This document shows positions 1-6,556 of a stretch of 29,161 bases of DNA, in pieces. Below the pieces are notes generated by a model. It was not told the DNA's origin, did no database searches, and saw only the letters and a program-made list of their open reading frames with translations. This stretch comes from a virus, in the IMG/VR virus record IMGVR_UViG_3300021335_001490, positions 1 to 29,161 of that record. One strand, 5' to 3'. The position numbers and the translations under genes were made by a program. The number at the start of each line of letters is the position of its first letter. The first letter of the stretch is position 1.

Positions 1-25
1 TATACTAATAACAAAAATACGTGTT

Positions 26-376
26 TCACTTTAAGCTCTTTTCTAAACTATCCATCATCTCCATAATATTAGGTGCGTCTTTATCTGGCTCATAAACACA
101 TTGTAGAGTTCTAGGACAATATTCGAATTTACCTACAAATATAGTCTCTCTTGTTTTATTTGCACCTTCATATAAACATATTTTTTGATCTCTCACTACT
201 TTTCTTTTAGCCAAACGACAGGTGGTCATTCTCTTTTCTTCAACCATACCTCTCCATAGCTTTTGCATTGGAGTCCAATCAACAGCATTAGCTGTTGGTA
301 TATATGCAGCGAATGATAAGAACAATATAAAGAATAAGATGAGTAGGCTATTACCTATTATGACATACCATTTCAT
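26..376 (-). CDS. Small exported or membrane-anchored phage protein of unknown function
   Basis: The 116-residue product begins with a short basic start and a strongly hydrophobic stretch at about residues 5-25. An Ala-x-Ala sequence at 29-31 (TANA then VD) would suit signal peptidase I cleavage. The mature part has four cysteines (53, 67, 87, 93), which could form two disulphides in the periplasm, and a charged, Met-rich C-terminus. It lies 7 bases downstream of the next minus-strand gene (384-857), so the two are probably co-transcribed. I do not recognise a family. It could instead be an uncleaved single-pass membrane protein. The gene call is solid; the function is unknown. Confidence 0.75.
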   Translation of the reverse strand: MKWYVIIGNSLLILFFILFLSFAAYIPTANAVDWTPMQKLWRGMVEEKRMTTCRLAKRKVVRDQKICLYEGANKTRETIFVGKFEYCPRTLQCVYEPDKDAPNIMEMMDSLEKSLK

Positions 377-383
377 TTGACAC

Positions 384-857
384 CTATTTTAACGAAACGG
401 CGATCCAAACAAGACCGATGACCGATCCAGCAAAGACCATAATAGCTAATACAATAGCCACTGCTTCTAAAAATTTTCTACGTCTAGCTGCTTGTTTGTA
501 AATTGTTTCTTGACGCTCCTTACGAATTGTTCCTTCCATACGAACAAGTTCATCCCACGCACTGCGACCTAAAGTAAACCCAATATAATTCTTGAGTTCT
601 TCTCTCATTTGTTCTGCTTTTCTCTTAGCAGCAAAGATTTCCATCGCTTCTTGTTCAACAGATCCTTTGAATGCGAGCTTTTTAAATAACGGAGGATTTT
701 TTGCTTGCTTCTCTGCTTCAGTTAGATCAGACATAGCTGACATCCACCGGCCGAGGTCGCCTGCCATGGACTCGATATCTCTACCGATTGCAAAGCCCTT
801 CTTTAATACGCCGAATGCAGCTGAAGCTGTAGCTAAAGCTGATACTGGATCTACCAT
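384..857 (-). CDS. Conserved T4-like marine phage protein with C-terminal membrane anchor
   Basis: The 157-residue product has an alanine-rich N-terminus (MVDPVSALATASAAFGVLKK), a charged, probably helical middle (about 45-125, rich in Glu, Lys and Arg), and one clear membrane segment at about 131-154 preceded by RRRK. The architecture and the start resemble a conserved hypothetical protein I recall from T4-like cyanophages, where its role is not established. Topology by the positive-inside rule would leave the large N-terminal part in the cytoplasm. A T4-type late octamer lies upstream on the same strand (922-929), so late expression is likely. A structural or membrane-remodelling role is only a guess. 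Confidence 0.8.
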   Translation of the reverse strand: MVDPVSALATASAAFGVLKKGFAIGRDIESMAGDLGRWMSAMSDLTEAEKQAKNPPLFKKLAFKGSVEQEAMEIFAAKRKAEQMREELKNYIGFTLGRSAWDELVRMEGTIRKERQETIYKQAARRRKFLEAVAIVLAIMVFAGSVIGLVWIAVSLK

Positions 858-921
858 GGTAACCTCTAAATAAGTATTGCCATAGTCTATATCAATTAAA
901 AATATAATTCGCTCTTTACTT

Positions 922-929
922 TATTTATA
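922..929 (-). promoter_or_regulatory. T4-type late promoter octamer for the 857-26 genes
   Basis: On the minus strand this reads TATAAATA, the late-promoter element recognised by the gp55-type sigma of T4-like phages. It sits 65 bases upstream of the ATG at 857, a reasonable leader length, with no gene in between. Chance occurrences are expected in AT-rich DNA, but the position at the head of a minus-strand pair supports it. Confidence 0.6.
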
Positions 930-931
930 TG

Positions 932-960
932 TTTACATTATCAGAATATTGTGATATAAT
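932..960 (+). promoter_or_regulatory. Sigma70-type promoter for the tmRNA gene
   Basis: TTTACA (932-937) and TATAAT (955-960) are separated by exactly 17 bases. Transcription would begin near 967, just before the tmRNA acceptor piece. Spacing and the GTTTACATT start match the promoters at 10197, 10585 and 13482, so it looks like a member of the phage's own host-sigma promoter family. Confidence 0.8.
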
Positions 961-975
961 ATATAATATTATAGT

Positions 976-1032
976 GATGAAACAGACTGAAAGATAGGCC
1001 GGACGCGGGGGCAGTACCCGCCGCCTCCACCA
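976..1032 (+). ncRNA. ssrA: tmRNA acceptor piece (T-arm, acceptor 3' strand, encoded CCA)
   Basis: A five-pair T-stem is visible, GCGGG (1005-1009) with CCCGC (1017-1021), closing a seven-base loop GGCAGTA. It is followed by the acceptor strand CGCCTCC (1022-1028), A1029 and an encoded CCA (1030-1032). The loop lacks the usual TTC start. The 5' end at about 976 is estimated from the predicted transcription start near 967; the true processing site cannot be read from sequence. Confidence 0.85.
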
Positions 1033-1050
1033 TAAGCACACTAGGAGATC

Positions 1051-1284
1051 ATGGTTAAGATAACTAAAGAAAATACGCCTAACAAATACGTAAGATGGTT
1101 TTGTTGGTTCATACAATTTAGATATGTATGGGACATTACTACATTACTTGAAAAGTATTTGCCTATGGAAAAGGTATACAGATTTTTAGGCTTTTGGTTA
1201 TTTTGGCTATTGTGGTTTTGTATGATGATGTTTGTCTTATACAAGATTACAGGAAGCATGGATTTTCTTCTTTGGTTCGAATAG
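1051..1284 (+). CDS. Putative 77-residue membrane protein ORF inside the tmRNA spacer
   Basis: The ORF opens with ATG 1051, four bases after AGGAG (1043-1047), and closes with TAG 13 bases before the tmRNA coding piece. It fills nearly all of the segment expected to be cut out of the permuted tmRNA precursor. The product is rich in Trp and Phe and has one hydrophobic stretch at about residues 46-64. I recognise no family. Support for translation: a good ribosome binding site, an ATG start and a snug fit between the two RNA pieces. Against: AT-rich DNA gives open frames by chance, and the antisense strand is open here too. Confidence 0.55.
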   Translation: MVKITKENTPNKYVRWFCWFIQFRYVWDITTLLEKYLPMEKVYRFLGFWLFWLLWFCMMMFVLYKITGSMDFLLWFE

Positions 1285-1296
1285 TGTTCTTATGAT

Positions 1297-1464
1297 GGGG
1301 GCGAAACAGGATCGACGGATATTGGATAGGAACGTGGAGCTATCCCGCGCAAGCTGGGTTAACGCAAGACATGACTAAATGCAAACGATAACTTTGCTCC
1401 TGAGATGCGCTTAGCTGCGTAATCTGTGGGTTGGCCACTTACCTAGAAACAGAAAAGTGGTAAC
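1297..1464 (+). ncRNA. ssrA: tmRNA coding piece with proteolysis tag ANDNFAPEMRLAA
   Basis: The piece starts with the acceptor 5' strand GGGGGCG and continues with the conserved ATCGACGG block. The resume codon is GCA at 1381. The tag reads A-N-D-N-F-A-P-E-M-R-L-A-A with stop TAA at 1420-1422. It ends in Leu-Ala-Ala, the type of end recognised by ClpXP. The stop lies in a helix of the P5 type: GATGCGC (1404-1410) can pair imperfectly with GCGTAATC (1417-1424). The Caulobacter tag, AANDNFAEEFAVAA as I recall it, shares the ANDNFA start. The 3' end is approximate. Confidence 0.9.
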
Positions 1465-1469
1465 TTTTT
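1430..1469 (+). terminator. Terminator-like hairpin at the tmRNA 3' end
   Basis: GTT (1430-1432) plus CCACTT (1435-1440) pair with AAGTGG (1455-1460) plus AAC (1462-1464), with a small GG/T internal loop and a 14-base apical loop. Five T residues follow at 1465-1469. This could end tmRNA transcription, or the hairpin could belong to the coding piece (pseudoknot region), or both. Confidence 0.5.
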
Positions 1470-1480
1470 ATAAGCTGTTA

Positions 1481-1488
1481 TATAAATA
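1481..1488 (+). promoter_or_regulatory. T4-type late promoter heading the oxygenase cassette
   Basis: A perfect TATAAATA octamer. In T4 geometry transcription would start near 1494, leaving a leader of about 19 bases that contains the ribosome binding site AAGGAGAG before ATG 1513. It is the only good promoter I see before the overlapping genes that run to 9519. Confidence 0.7.
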
Positions 1489-1512
1489 GAGATATAATTA
1501 AAGGAGAGCTAT

Positions 1513-2577
1513 ATGCCGCCAAGAAATCATAAGAAGTGGTTAGAGACGCCGAATATAGAATATATCTCAAGTGAATGCTATAATAATCAGCAGATCCATG
1601 ACCAAGAGATGGAACAAATCTTTAGTAAAGTTTGGGTTCCTATGTGTCACATCTCTGAAATGCGTAACGAAGGAGACTTCAGAACTACTCAGATTGCAGG
1701 TGTACATGTAATTGCATGGAATACTGGTCATGGTGAAGTAAAAGCAAAAAGAGATACTGGAGTCCATAAACTATCTGGTAATATGGAAGTACTAACAACT
1801 GGTTTTCCGTTGCATTGCGAAGTAAAACATGGTGGAATGGTATGGGTCACGCTAGATCCGAATCCATCACAGTCTGTAGAAGAATGGACTGCTGGTGCGT
1901 TCGATTGTATCGCTGACGCAATTGATACCGAAGAGATGGAAGTATTCCATTATCATAAAGCAATCATCGACACAAACTATAAGCTATGGCATGATACAAA
2001 CAGTGAATTCTATCATGACTTTATGCACTACCATAACCGTGTGACAGGCTTTAACGATGCATATTTTGCACGTAAGAACATCCCATTTGACAATGGTCAC
2101 GTGAATGTAAGTAGCTTTACAGTGCAATATGAAGAGTATGAAGGCTTTGAAGACAGAGGCGAATTGTCATTCCCTAACCTGCCACCAAACCAGTGGTACA
2201 TGGTTGACCTGTTCCCAGGTTTCAACTTCAACCTCAGAGGTAGTGCATATCGCAGTGACTCGGTAACGCCACTTGGTCCGAACAAGGTTTTGATTGAGTT
2301 CCGTGGCTATGGACTTAAGAAAGATACACCTGAAGAGCGGGCAACTAGAATTGAGCATCATAACTCAATCTGGGGTCCATTTGGTCGTAACCTACATGAA
2401 GACCTTATCGGCGTTGCTGGTCAAGGTACAACCATGCGAGAAGGTACAGAGGCAAGACGCATCTTACATGGTCGTCATGAGAATGGTACTATCCACGATG
2501 AGGTTGGTATGAGACATTACTATGCTGCATGGGGTGATATGTTGGGTGTAAATCCAATGAGGCCTCTAGCTGCTTAG
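1513..2577 (+). CDS. Rieske-type ring-hydroxylating oxygenase alpha-subunit-like protein lacking Rieske cluster ligands
   Basis: The 354-residue product follows the plan of Rieske non-haem iron oxygenase large subunits. The N-terminus has the FSKVWVPMCHISEM block typical of the Rieske-domain entry. The catalytic part has the mononuclear iron motif (N163, E165, Y167, H168, with H172 or H174) and a late Asp (D297 in LHEDLIGVAGQG) that would be the third ligand. The Rieske part, however, is compressed: the usual Cys-x-His and Cys-x-x-His pairs are absent between residues 70 and 115, where only H101, C102 and H106 remain. It may bind only the mononuclear iron, or take electrons another way. ATG 1513 follows AAGGAGAG. 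Its GC content is visibly higher than that of the genes after it. Confidence 0.8.
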   Translation: MPPRNHKKWLETPNIEYISSECYNNQQIHDQEMEQIFSKVWVPMCHISEMRNEGDFRTTQIAGVHVIAWNTGHGEVKAKRDTGVHKLSGNMEVLTTGFPLHCEVKHGGMVWVTLDPNPSQSVEEWTAGAFDCIADAIDTEEMEVFHYHKAIIDTNYKLWHDTNSEFYHDFMHYHNRVTGFNDAYFARKNIPFDNGHVNVSSFTVQYEEYEGFEDRGELSFPNLPPNQWYMVDLFPGFNFNLRGSAYRSDSVTPLGPNKVLIEFRGYGLKKDTPEERATRIEHHNSIWGPFGRNLHEDLIGVAGQGTTMREGTEARRILHGRHENGTIHDEVGMRHYYAAWGDMLGVNPMRPLAA

Positions 2578-2592
2578 CCTGATAAAAAAAAT

Positions 2593-3219
2593 ATGATTAT
2601 CGGATTATCAATAGCAATAGGGTTAATATGGTCACAAATCATTTCGCATTTTGGCGCTTCTATACTATTGCACAGACATTACTGTCATAATCAGTTTAAA
2701 GTGCCAGCATGGTTTGAAACTTTAGGATTAGCTATGCTAATGATAGCCTGTATCAGAACTCCAATTGGATGGATAGCTTCACATAGAATGCATCATACCC
2801 ATTCTGATAGTCCAAAAGATCCGCATGCTGCTAAGTATGTTGGCTGGTGGAAAGTATTAACTACAACATGGGCTATTGATCGAATACCCATAAGATATGC
2901 TAGAGATTTATACAGAAATCCAAAGTTGGTGTTTTGTCATAAACATTGGCTAAAAATTTTAGTTATGGTCAATGTAATTAGTTTTATTATAAATCCATAT
3001 TTTTGGATTGCTTTTTGTGTAGTTCCATTTATATTCGCAAAAGTCGGGTTTGGATTACTAAACACGGTCGGGCATAAAGATGGACCTTCTAATGTTCCGT
3101 GGTTAAATATATTTATTGCCGGTGAAGGATACCATAAAGAACATCATAGAAATACTAAAAAGGTAAGATTACATATATGGGACACTGGAGGTTGGCTTGC
3201 GGAAAGATTATTCAAATAA
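2593..3219 (+). CDS. Membrane fatty-acid desaturase (acyl-CoA/acyl-lipid desaturase-like)
   Basis: The 208-residue product carries the three histidine boxes of the membrane di-iron desaturases: HRHYCH at 27-32, HRMHH at 64-68 and HKEHH at 181-185 inside the hallmark GEGYHKEHH. An extra His lies at 161 (NTVGH). Hydrophobic segments lie near 2-22, 42-58, 122-133 and 135-155. This is the delta-9-type family, which introduces a double bond into an acyl chain at the membrane using electrons from ferredoxin or cytochrome b5. At about 210 residues it is shorter than most bacterial members (roughly 270-300 or more) but keeps all boxes. The ribosome binding site is poor; translation may couple to the gene 15 bases upstream. 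Acyl chain length and position cannot be inferred. Confidence 0.9.
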   Translation: MIIGLSIAIGLIWSQIISHFGASILLHRHYCHNQFKVPAWFETLGLAMLMIACIRTPIGWIASHRMHHTHSDSPKDPHAAKYVGWWKVLTTTWAIDRIPIRYARDLYRNPKLVFCHKHWLKILVMVNVISFIINPYFWIAFCVVPFIFAKVGFGLLNTVGHKDGPSNVPWLNIFIAGEGYHKEHHRNTKKVRLHIWDTGGWLAERLFK

Positions 3220-4045
3220 GTTTGTACAAGCTCCACTTTCTGCTGAAGTAAAAAATTTGGTAAAGGATTGTGTACTATTAGAAACAAGAGGTACCGGAAA
3301 CGCGTATGCTAGATTAGAAAAACTTGAACAACTTCATCGAGAATGGATTGCTGACATAGTAGACGTAAATGAATTTCCATATTTTTATTTTGTTAATGGC
3401 GCAACTGAAGGTATTAATCAGTGGCGGATGACAGACAATCGAGATTGGCAATATTTAGAAGGAGAATATCAATGGGCAAATTTTTGCAATAAAAAAGGCT
3501 CTAAGATAACAACTCCTAAACATAATGAAGTTCTATATATTAGTAATCCTAAATGTTCTACAGGAAATTTTTTATCTAAAAGCGAATATAATAAAATAGA
3601 AGAAACAAAATGTCCAGTTATACTTGATTGTACATATCTCAGTGCCACTGAAAAAAGACGCATATCTTTATTTACTAATACTGAACAAATATTTTTTAGC
3701 TTTAGCAAAGGGTTTGGTCTCATCGGTCAAAGAGTAGGATTGTTGTATTCTAAAACTCCTCACCCTACTTTAAAACTTATGAAAGCATTTGAATGTTGGA
3801 ATTATAATGGAGTAGAAATAGCTATTAAATTATTACAAAACTTTCAGCCTGATAGTATGTGGAATAAATATAGAATGGAACAGATAAAAATATGTAACAA
3901 AGAAAATTACATACCTAGCGATACGTTTTTCTTGGCTACTAGTGAAAGTGAAAAGTACAAATCTTTCCGCAGGCAAGGAAATATAGCTAGAATATGTTTG
4001 ACAGAGAATTTTAATGAACAAGAAAAATTTACCAACAGTAGCTAA
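3197..4045 (+). CDS. PLP-dependent aminotransferase-like protein (fold type I)
   Basis: The 282-residue product has the landmarks of class I/II aminotransferases in order: a small cofactor-phosphate loop (NGATEG, 67-72), N117-P-K-C-S-T-G (the NPxNPTG equivalent), D144 and Y147 (ILDCTYLS), the Schiff-base lysine K171 in FSFSKGFG, and R179 in GQRVG. It is shorter than typical members (350-400), mainly at the C-terminus, where the substrate-binding Arg domain is reduced. The start is TTG 3197, supported by GGAGG (3187-3191), giving a 23-base overlap with the desaturase. Likely role: transamination or a related PLP reaction on an amine or amino-acid substrate of the cassette. Histidinol-phosphate aminotransferase-like is an alternative label. 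Confidence 0.78.
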   Translation: MRKDYSNKFVQAPLSAEVKNLVKDCVLLETRGTGNAYARLEKLEQLHREWIADIVDVNEFPYFYFVNGATEGINQWRMTDNRDWQYLEGEYQWANFCNKKGSKITTPKHNEVLYISNPKCSTGNFLSKSEYNKIEETKCPVILDCTYLSATEKRRISLFTNTEQIFFSFSKGFGLIGQRVGLLYSKTPHPTLKLMKAFECWNYNGVEIAIKLLQNFQPDSMWNKYRMEQIKICNKENYIPSDTFFLATSESEKYKSFRRQGNIARICLTENFNEQEKFTNSS

Positions 4046-4625
4046 CTTTAATCTTGATATTGATCCACAAGCATTGCAGGAAGCAACAAATAAACTCGCT
4101 GAACAGTTTGTTGATGTACGTACAGCTAACCCAATGTTGTGTATGAATCATGAAGAACTTGTTAAAGATGTTTATGATAATTTTGAACAGATTAATCTAA
4201 CTACCCCTAGTAAAATTCTACCTCACACAACTTCTATTAAAGAAAGATTGAAGCGTAGAGAAGAACATTTATATAATGTTCCCACTGATGATTACACTGG
4301 AAGTATATTTGAAGAAATTGTTACACAGTGTAAAGCTCCTGCAAGTAGAATTAGAATTACAAAACTAGCGCCTAGAAAACAAATTCCTTTTCATGTTGAT
4401 TATGATACATCATATGCAGTTCGCTGTATTTGTCCAATATACACGAACGACAATGTAATCAATCAATTCAAAAGAAATGGTCAAATAGAAGAATACTACT
4501 TAGAAGCTGGTAATGCATACTTTTTGAATATTGGTTATCCTCATGCAGTTTTAAATAATAGTGATCAGCCGAGAATAGCTTTGATGTTTAGTTTGGATGG
4601 AACAGATGATTTGGGATATATTTAA
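4014..4625 (+). CDS. 2OG/Fe(II) oxygenase, aspartyl/asparaginyl hydroxylase-like
   Basis: The 203-residue product has the iron facial triad H127-x-D129 (PFHVDYD) and H177 (YPHAVLNN), followed at ten residues by R187, the usual 2-oxoglutarate-binding Arg. The spacing and the form His-x-Asp...His-(A/R)-V-x-N...Arg match the Asp/Arg beta-hydroxylase type of double-stranded beta-helix proteins. The preceding strand (RITKLAPRKQIPFH) also fits. It would hydroxylate an amino-acid side chain or a small molecule in the cytoplasm. It overlaps the previous gene by 32 bases and the next by 29. The substrate is unknown. Confidence 0.8.
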   Translation: MNKKNLPTVANFNLDIDPQALQEATNKLAEQFVDVRTANPMLCMNHEELVKDVYDNFEQINLTTPSKILPHTTSIKERLKRREEHLYNVPTDDYTGSIFEEIVTQCKAPASRIRITKLAPRKQIPFHVDYDTSYAVRCICPIYTNDNVINQFKRNGQIEEYYLEAGNAYFLNIGYPHAVLNNSDQPRIALMFSLDGTDDLGYI

Positions 4626-5376
4626 AACTGCACAGCATGTGCAAAGACAGGGCTACGCCTTATTTCACGATATTAATTTTACTGAAAAAGAATATATCGA
4701 TTATCTAAAAAGGTTTGGAGAACTCGAGGCTCCTGGATTGTTTATGAATCCGGATAAGTATCCTGAACTCTTTATTGTTACAGATAAAAAAGATGAAGCC
4801 GGAAATAAAATTGGAATGTTTGGAGGCGGTGAGCTAGGCTGGCATTCTAATGGTAATAGTAGACATCTTATTGATAAAATATTAATCAGCTTGTATTGTA
4901 TTGAAGGAGATGTTAATACTACTTTGAGTGTTTGCAATACTTCCGATCCGTTTTATGATTTATCAGAAGATGAGCAACAATATTGGAAATCAATAAAAAT
5001 TAGACTTAAATTTCAGAATGATACGATGTATCATTTAGACGATGATGATCCAGAACTTGAGTTCATGAGTAAGAACAAAGGAAGTATTAGGTCTCTCGTG
5101 GGCCAACATCCTCATACAAACAGATTTTATTTTTATTTTCCATATCATTTTATAGTAAAAGCATGGGAAGGTAAGAAGCCAATTGACCATAAAGAAATGA
5201 TTGAGAGACTAAAACCTATTATTTTCCAAAGTAAATACCAATTTCACCACGTATTTGCAAGGGGTGATTTACTTTTAATGGATCAGTTTACTACATTACA
5301 TAGGAGATCTCCGGTGATGGGAGACAGACTTTTGTGGAGAATTGCTGGAGACTACAATAGATGCACCAACACTTAA
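4597..5376 (+). CDS. TauD/TfdA-type 2OG oxygenase-like protein with altered HxN iron motif
   Basis: The 259-residue product matches the TauD/TfdA plan: an N-terminal FGELEAPG block, the first iron-motif region GWHSNGNSR at 81-89, and the C-terminal RGDLLLMDQFTTLHRRSP with the distal His 235 and the Arg-rich end GDRLLWRIAGDY (R248 the probable 2-oxoglutarate contact). The usual His-x-Asp is here H83-S-N85, so one carboxylate ligand is replaced by Asn. A single base change (GAT to AAT) would explain it. The enzyme may be inactive, altered (halogenase-like enzymes also lack this carboxylate), or use another ligand. ATG 4606, nine bases later, is an alternative start. Confidence 0.78.
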   Translation: MEQMIWDIFKTAQHVQRQGYALFHDINFTEKEYIDYLKRFGELEAPGLFMNPDKYPELFIVTDKKDEAGNKIGMFGGGELGWHSNGNSRHLIDKILISLYCIEGDVNTTLSVCNTSDPFYDLSEDEQQYWKSIKIRLKFQNDTMYHLDDDDPELEFMSKNKGSIRSLVGQHPHTNRFYFYFPYHFIVKAWEGKKPIDHKEMIERLKPIIFQSKYQFHHVFARGDLLLMDQFTTLHRRSPVMGDRLLWRIAGDYNRCTNT

Positions 5377-5939
5377 AAGATTATGTTCAAAAGACACAAC
5401 TTTTCACACACATTGAAGTAGATAATATCATTAGTGAACTAGAAGCAGTTAACCTTTGGCGTGAATATCCATATGATAGTCCAGCTGATAATATCTGTGT
5501 ACAAGAAAATCCTACTATACCATACTATGATTGTGTACTTGGGCTAGACAATCCAATTGCTAAGATGATGCATGATCGTATAGCTATAGCTATTGATGAT
5601 CACGTCAATAATTTTTTAATAAACCTACCATGGTTCAGTTACTGGACAGGATCAGGAAATATTCATTTTATAAAATATCCTACTGGGACTGGGATGGATA
5701 CACATTGTGATCATGTCCGCAATCAGTTTGACGGAACAAAAAGAGGTATACCTATTCTAACAGTTTTAGGATCGTTAAATGATAATTATGATGGTGGAGA
5801 ACTGCTGTTTTGGGACAATACAAAAATGAAAATGAATAAAGGTGAAGTGCTAATCTTTCCATCAAATTACCTTTATCCACATAAAGTAGAACCTGTTGAA
5901 TCGGGCACAAGATATTCTTTTGTGAATTGGATATGGTAG
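5361..5939 (+). CDS. Prolyl-4-hydroxylase-type 2OG/Fe(II) oxygenase
   Basis: The 192-residue product is a compact P4H-type double-stranded beta-helix. It has H115-x-D117 (GMDTHCDH), the strand motif DGGELLFWDN at 144-153, KGEVLIFPS, distal H174 and the 2-oxoglutarate-binding R184 in SGTRYSFVNW. All catalytic positions of the family are present. Phage members of this family are common, and their substrates (proteins, peptides or free amino acids) are mostly undefined. It overlaps the preceding gene by 16 bases and the next by 7, so it is translationally coupled within the cassette. Confidence 0.88.
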   Translation: MHQHLKDYVQKTQLFTHIEVDNIISELEAVNLWREYPYDSPADNICVQENPTIPYYDCVLGLDNPIAKMMHDRIAIAIDDHVNNFLINLPWFSYWTGSGNIHFIKYPTGTGMDTHCDHVRNQFDGTKRGIPILTVLGSLNDNYDGGELLFWDNTKMKMNKGEVLIFPSNYLYPHKVEPVESGTRYSFVNWIW

Positions 5940-6556
5940 ATATTCCGTGGCCTAATATTAAAACCCAGATAGAGTCTGGTCAACGTCAACGCGTACCTTT
6001 AAAAGAAGATTATGCTTTTGAGGATATGTGGTACTTAGATACCCCACAAGCTTCTCCTATTTTTAAATTTCAGGCAGATATAATTACTAAAGAACAGTCT
6101 AAAGGTATTGTCGATATAGGGTGTCGACACGGTCCTGTACTAGAATATCTTGATCACCAGTTTAATTACATGGGATTTGACACTTCAGTAGAGCCTATTG
6201 AGATGGCTACAAAGCAATGGAAAGATAATCCTAATATTGAATTCAGATGTGAGAGTTGGAATGAGAAGGAAACGTTTATAGTTGACTTTAATGTTGATAT
6301 GGTTATTTTTAGCGGTGTATTATTATATCGCTCTGATCATTTTGATTTCTTTGAATGGATTATGAACTACTATGGTGCTAAGAGAGCTATTATTCAAGAG
6401 CCTTATCATCAACAAGATTATTGGGATGATAGCTTAATATTAAATACAATTACAGAAGAACTGGCAGAATATAAGAATAAATATAGGTGTAAAGAAACTT
6501 TAATTGAGTGTAAAATATTTGCTGGAAAAAGGTTAATAGTTGATGTCGAAATGTAG
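5933..6556 (+). CDS. Class I SAM-dependent methyltransferase
   Basis: The product (about 207 residues) has the SAM-binding motif I VDIGCRHG, then an acidic end to the second strand (NYMGFDTS, Asp as ribose contact), a motif near FRCESWNE and the fourth strand DMVIFSGVLLY. This is a Rossmann-fold methyltransferase; the atom methylated (O, N or C) and the substrate cannot be told. ATG 5933 gives the overlap ATGGTAG with the previous stop; a TTG two codons earlier (5927) is an alternative start. It sits between two oxygenases, so it may tailor a hydroxylated or aminated intermediate of the cassette. Confidence 0.82.
   Translation: MVDIPWPNIKTQIESGQRQRVPLKEDYAFEDMWYLDTPQASPIFKFQADIITKEQSKGIVDIGCRHGPVLEYLDHQFNYMGFDTSVEPIEMATKQWKDNPNIEFRCESWNEKETFIVDFNVDMVIFSGVLLYRSDHFDFFEWIMNYYGAKRAIIQEPYHQQDYWDDSLILNTITEELAEYKNKYRCKETLIECKIFAGKRLIVDVEM

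Larger units (their letters stand above)
967..1469 (+). ncRNA. ssrA: Circularly permuted two-piece tmRNA gene (precursor span)
   Basis: tmRNA with SmpB rescues stalled ribosomes and adds a degradation tag. The order here is permuted: the 3' half (T-arm, acceptor strand, CCA end at 1032) comes first, then a spacer of about 264 bases, then the 5' half with the tag reading frame. The two acceptor strands, 1297-1303 (GGGGGCG) and 1022-1028 (CGCCTCC), pair over all seven positions, with a G.U wobble at the third pair. That wobble is the alanine-identity signature of tRNA-Ala and tmRNA. Permuted genes that give two-piece tmRNA are known in alphaproteobacteria, some cyanobacteria and some betaproteobacteria. 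The tag start ANDNFA points to the alphaproteobacterial type. The outer ends of the mature pieces are approximate. Confidence 0.93.

Noticed and set aside
592-873. Plus-strand 93-residue ORF
   Set aside because: Antisense of the minus-strand gene 384-857, which has the better protein features and a promoter.
1005-1032. Stand-alone tRNA suggested by the T-arm and CCA end
   Set aside because: No D-arm or anticodon arm lies upstream; the 5' acceptor partner is 265 bases downstream at 1297-1303, as in a permuted tmRNA.
925-1259. Two minus-strand ORFs across the tmRNA region
   Set aside because: They run antisense over the RNA pieces and spacer; no ribosome binding site or protein family supports them.
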